NCBI GenBank assembly: GCA_030323885.1
Contig: CM059199.1
Span: forward strand, 3,555,923 to 3,619,922
DNA: 64,000 nucleotides
Origin: Branchipolynoe longqiensis
Taxonomy: Eukaryota > Annelida > Polychaeta > Phyllodocida > Polynoidae
Direction of reading: 5' to 3'
In this document: positions 61,070 to 64,000 of the stretch, piece by piece
Layout: each line of letters begins with the position of its first letter
How positions within the stretch are numbered: the stretch's first letter is position 1
Program-made: the position numbers and the translations under genes
The notes under the pieces: model-generated
Database searches by the model: none
Told to the model about the DNA's origin: nothing
The model's input: only the letters and a program-made list of their open reading frames with translations

Positions 61070-62460
61070 TAATACGGCCGACTAGGCCTGAACCCTGCTC
61101 TCACACCCCCTGCCCTGCCCCGCCCCGCCCCACCCCACCCCACCCTACCGCCCTCGACCCCCTAGTGATCTAAGCAGACTTTACTCCCTCCAATCCGGAA
61201 TGACTGTTTGTCTCGGTGTGCATTCCAGTCCCGTCAACGTCATAATTCTCACCAGGATCTCACTTTCTAAGCCGCTGCACCATCTGGTTAAAAAAAAAGT
61301 TATTGACATATTTTGTTATTTAATTTTTATGTTAATATTTTCGAAATAGGCAGGTTGTGGTAGGCAAGTGCTGCCAACTAGGCCGAACACTGGTTATGTG
61401 CCGTACAATCCAGAATGGCCCAGTGTACATTCCAGTCGGGTCCCCATCATAATTCTTACCAGGATGTTACTCTCTAAACCACTACACCATATGGGTTAAA
61501 TAAAACATTATTGTCTTTTTTTTATATTCCCTATATTGGCAGGTTTCAGTAGTATAATACTGCCAACTAGGTCAAACCCTGGCTATGTAACCATATTTTG
61601 CGGCCTCAAATCCAGAATGACCTCGGTGTGCATTCCAGTCATTCATACCAGGCTCATACCCTCTAAGCCGTCACACCATCTCGGTTTAAGAAATATATTA
61701 CAAAAGTAATATTCATATTCCCCATATAGGTATGTTGTAGTAGTTTAGTAATGCCGACTAGGACGACATCTAGTGATCTGAGTAGACATTGCGGCCTTCA
61801 AAACTGAAATTAATCTGTATATTTGGTTGCAGCAGTTTAATAACGCAAACTCGGCCGAACCCTGGTGAAGTGAATCTATCTCGGTTATTATACTTGAAAG
61901 AATCTTACTCCCTAAGTTACCACACCATCTTTCTTCTTTTTTTGTTTGTTATTATTTCAATTATTTTGTCATCTTATTTATATTGTATGTATATTATCAG
62001 ATTGTGCTGCATAGTCCGATGAAATATCAAATTTGCAAAACCAAACCAATTATCTAGATTTCAGTTTACATATCTAACTTAGATACTGATGCACTTATTA
62101 AGCATTTGTTTCTGCGTAGAAGGCAATATTGAGTCAATTTAACCGAACCTGTTACTGCAGAAATCTATGGTGTCAGAGTTTTGGCAAGCTTGCCAAAACT
62201 AAATTTCCATGTTTGCACTCAAAATATCTCAAAAGTTTACCATTTAAAATAAAAGTAACTTTGAACTAATGTAAAGTAGATACTAGTAAATTCAGAAATT
62301 CAAAACCATCGGACTATGCCACTTTAATACCGCCGACTAGGCCAAGCCCTACCCCTCGACAAACTACCGATCTAAGCAGACTTTGCTCCCTCCATTTCGG
62401 AGTGCATTCCAGTCCCGTCATAATTCTCACCATCTACACCATCTGGGTTTTAAAAAAAAT
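61070..62460 (+). repeat. Satellite with unit of about 200 bp, split by MITE-1
   Basis: Markers GCATTCCAGTC (61221, 61630, 62405), TTCTCACCAGGAT / TTCTTACCAGGAT (61248, 61456), CACCATCTGGTT-like ends and GCAGGTTGTGGTAG / TAATRCCGCCGACTAGG recur in the same order four to five times. The MITE-1 at 62003-62327 interrupts the array before its last unit. Confidence 0.75.
62003..62327 (+). mobile_element. MITE-1 inside a satellite
   Basis: GCTGCATAGTCCGATGAAAT to CATCGGACTATGCCACTTTAA. The first TTAAA is decayed to TTGT. Confidence 0.85.
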
Positions 62461-63090
62461 AAAAAATTCCATTACACATTTTGTCAGTTAAATCTTTTTT
62501 ATTGCAGATTTTTATTATTGCAGATTTGTTGTATTTTGCATACGTATCGACATTAATTAATTTAATGTAAGATTAGTTGTTCGGCTGGAAGATCACCCCT
62601 TGAGACCTCACCGCATGTTTGTGGTTAAACAAACCTCAACTAAAACCTATATCTATATTTATACCAAGCCATATTTCGTTGTAAATGCTGCTCTCCCACA
62701 CCATCGGACCGCCCATCCCCCTTTAAGAAATCAAGTTGACATGCCTTACAACCTTTCTGTATGTTTTACTCAAGACTGAGAGGATTAAAAGAAAATTCCA
62801 TTTACACTATTTACGCAACATACTGTTTACACATGGCGCCAACTTTCTTAGCTTAGCTTAGCTTAGCTTAGCTTAGCTTAGCTTAGTTTAGCTTAGCAAT
62901 TAAAGACAAAACAGGAACACTCCCCTTTTTCTTCATAACTATATTGCTTATTTTGTTTGTTTTTCTTTACTAAATAAAAAGAGAAAGAATGCCCCTGCCT
63001 ATATTCTCGTTAAATGTGTATCCCCTGTGGCTCTTTCAGTCCTGAGGGGGAAACAATTCGTTTGTTCCATGGAATACAACATCCCTAAAG
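62460..63090. other. AT-rich interval with (GCTTA)n
   Basis: GCTTA pentamers at 62850-62897, about nine units. Otherwise unique, no gene seen. Confidence 0.55.
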
Positions 63091-63094
63091 CCAC

Positions 63095-63225
63095 TGTCAC
63101 ACATCACGGGTTTGAGCAACGGACAACATTGTATAGTCCGGTGGTGATAAGTATCAAAATGTATTAAAATTTGTAAATATGTTGCGCTATCGAGTCAATG
63201 GCCTCTGAACGAATGGACATGAAAC
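63095..63225. mobile_element. MITE-7 type left-end fragment
   Basis: CCACTGTCACACATCACGGG then TTTGAGCAACGGACAAC parallels CCTGTCGCACCTCGCCGGAT then TGAGGAAACGGAAAG at 26318. No right terminus is found. Confidence 0.45.
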
Positions 63226-63228
63226 GTA

Positions 63229-63264
63229 CCTTAGATGTTGCTAGGACGTAAAACAACAAGCAAC
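63229..63264 (+). mobile_element. SINE tail A fragment (36 bp)
   Basis: TACCTTAGATGTTGCTAGGA then CGTAAAACAACAAG only; no body. Another extreme 5' truncation. Confidence 0.7.
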
Positions 63265-63800
63265 CCCCCCCCACTCACACACACACGCGCGCGCTCCCAC
63301 TCAAACACAGACTCGAACGCCCCCCCCCCCCCCCCACACACACGCAATCAAAGCCCCCCCCCCCACCCATAGGCACACACTCAACCGCCCCCCCCCCCGC
63401 ATCCCCTACTCACACACAGACTCGAGCCCCCCCTTCCCCCTCCGCACACACAGGCAGACGCACTCAACCCCCCCACCCCCCCCCCCAACACACGCACACT
63501 CAAACTTCCACATCACATCACACTCAGGCACACATTCAAACACCCCGCTCCCCCCCCTTACTCAAACACAGACTCGACCCCCCCCCCCCACCACACACAC
63601 ATCACACACACACGTTCAAACCTCATACACAGACTCGCCCCCCCCCCCCACACCCCACCCCCACACAAACACTCCAACCTCTACCACTACACACACACTC
63701 ACACACCACTCAACCACACAGGCACACACACTCAACCGCCCGCCTCTCCCACTCAAACACAGACTCGACCTCCCCCCCGCCCCCCCCCCCCCCCCCCCGC
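63265..63800. repeat. C-rich / CACACA repeat with longer-period copies
   Basis: Poly-C runs separated by CACACACAGACTCGA and CACTCAAC motifs recurring about every 60 to 100 bp, so a drifted minisatellite. Glycine/valine-rich minus frames are artefacts. Confidence 0.9.
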
Positions 63801-63977
63801 CACTGAAGCGCACACTCAACCCTCCACCGATCCGCCAGCTAATGCTGTAACTATTGCGCGTTCCCTCATTATGCCACTGAAAATGTATCTTTAAAAAATT
63901 GAGAGCGTCAAAGACGGGGCGGGGAACATGAAAAGTACATCGCCATAAACCGGCCGCGTTCCCCCCATCCGTCACTG

Positions 63978-63993
63978 TCAAGGTCACTTCCGG
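63978..63993 (+). promoter_or_regulatory. Overlapping ERR/NR5-type and ETS sites
   Basis: TCAAGGTCA (63978-63986) is an extended nuclear-receptor half site as used by ERR and NR5A proteins. It overlaps ACTTCCGG (63986-63993), an ETS site. The window ends 7 bp later, so any gene lies outside. The minus strand from 63987 is open for 123 codons, but only its first about 55 codons are not low-complexity. Confidence 0.35.
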
Positions 63994-64000
63994 TCCAAAT

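Noticed and set aside
62850..62897. Telomere-like repeat
   Set aside because: The unit is GCTTA, not a TTAGGG-type telomere repeat, and the run is only about 48 bp.

Overview
The window looks like a gene-poor, repeat-dense piece of an invertebrate animal (metazoan) nuclear genome. Support for this: there is no bacterial-style packing of open frames, tRNA-derived SINEs are dense, at least eight families of short terminal-inverted-repeat elements (called MITE-1 to MITE-8 here) are present, there is a 5'-truncated non-LTR retrotransposon with an animal-type reverse transcriptase, microsatellites and minisatellites are abundant, and isolated CpG-rich patches carry animal promoter motifs (NRF1, ETS, E-box, CRE, CCAAT, DR1, CTCF-like). 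I cannot name the species. I see no complete host protein-coding gene. The only substantial coding sequence is a reverse transcriptase frame at 47312-48874 (minus). Two short stretches may be host exons: a gelsolin-like piece at 9532-9711 (minus) and an unidentified terminal-exon-like piece at 2550-2689 (plus).

Layout. 1-3600: MITE-3, SINE copies, a 650-bp dispersed repeat, two MITE-2 copies and a SINE split by a MITE-1. 3600-6500: simple repeats around a CpG-rich patch with an octamer and CCAAT boxes. 6500-9300: tail-B SINE, a long foldback element, a LINE 3' fragment and CA-rich repeat. 9300-14500: gelsolin-like fragment, arrays of MITE-3, several SINEs and MITE-1. 14500-17000: GC-rich stretch with CTCF-like motifs, one small exon-like segment and a CpG island. 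17000-26000: MITE-1, a foldback element with paired CREs, a 61-bp minisatellite that appears to descend from the MITE-1 end, and purine-rich and pyrimidine-rich minisatellites. 26000-34000: nested MITEs and SINEs and several minisatellites. 34000-44000: a compact promoter-like motif cluster, further MITEs, a GA-rich tract, tandem duplications and a 353-bp retroelement with a clear 16-bp target-site duplication. 44000-50000: a 31-bp palindrome-bearing minisatellite, a 705-bp ACGT-rich inverted-repeat element, and the reverse transcriptase element inserted inside a 20-bp minisatellite. 50000-64000: SINEs with clear target-site duplications, MITE-4 and MITE-6 copies, a second tRNA-type SINE family, AT-rich repeats, two satellites interrupted by SINE or MITE insertions, and a final C-rich tract.

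How the parts relate. Three tRNA-type SINE heads and two SINE tails occur in mixed combinations, so the SINEs look modular. SINEs sit inside MITEs and MITEs sit inside SINEs, so the two classes were active over overlapping periods. Several minisatellites seem to have been built from transposon ends (MITE-1 and MITE-3). The LINE 3' end recurs on unrelated bodies, which suggests tail sharing between the LINE and short partners. All family names of the form MITE-n and SINE-alpha, beta or gamma are local labels of mine, not database names.
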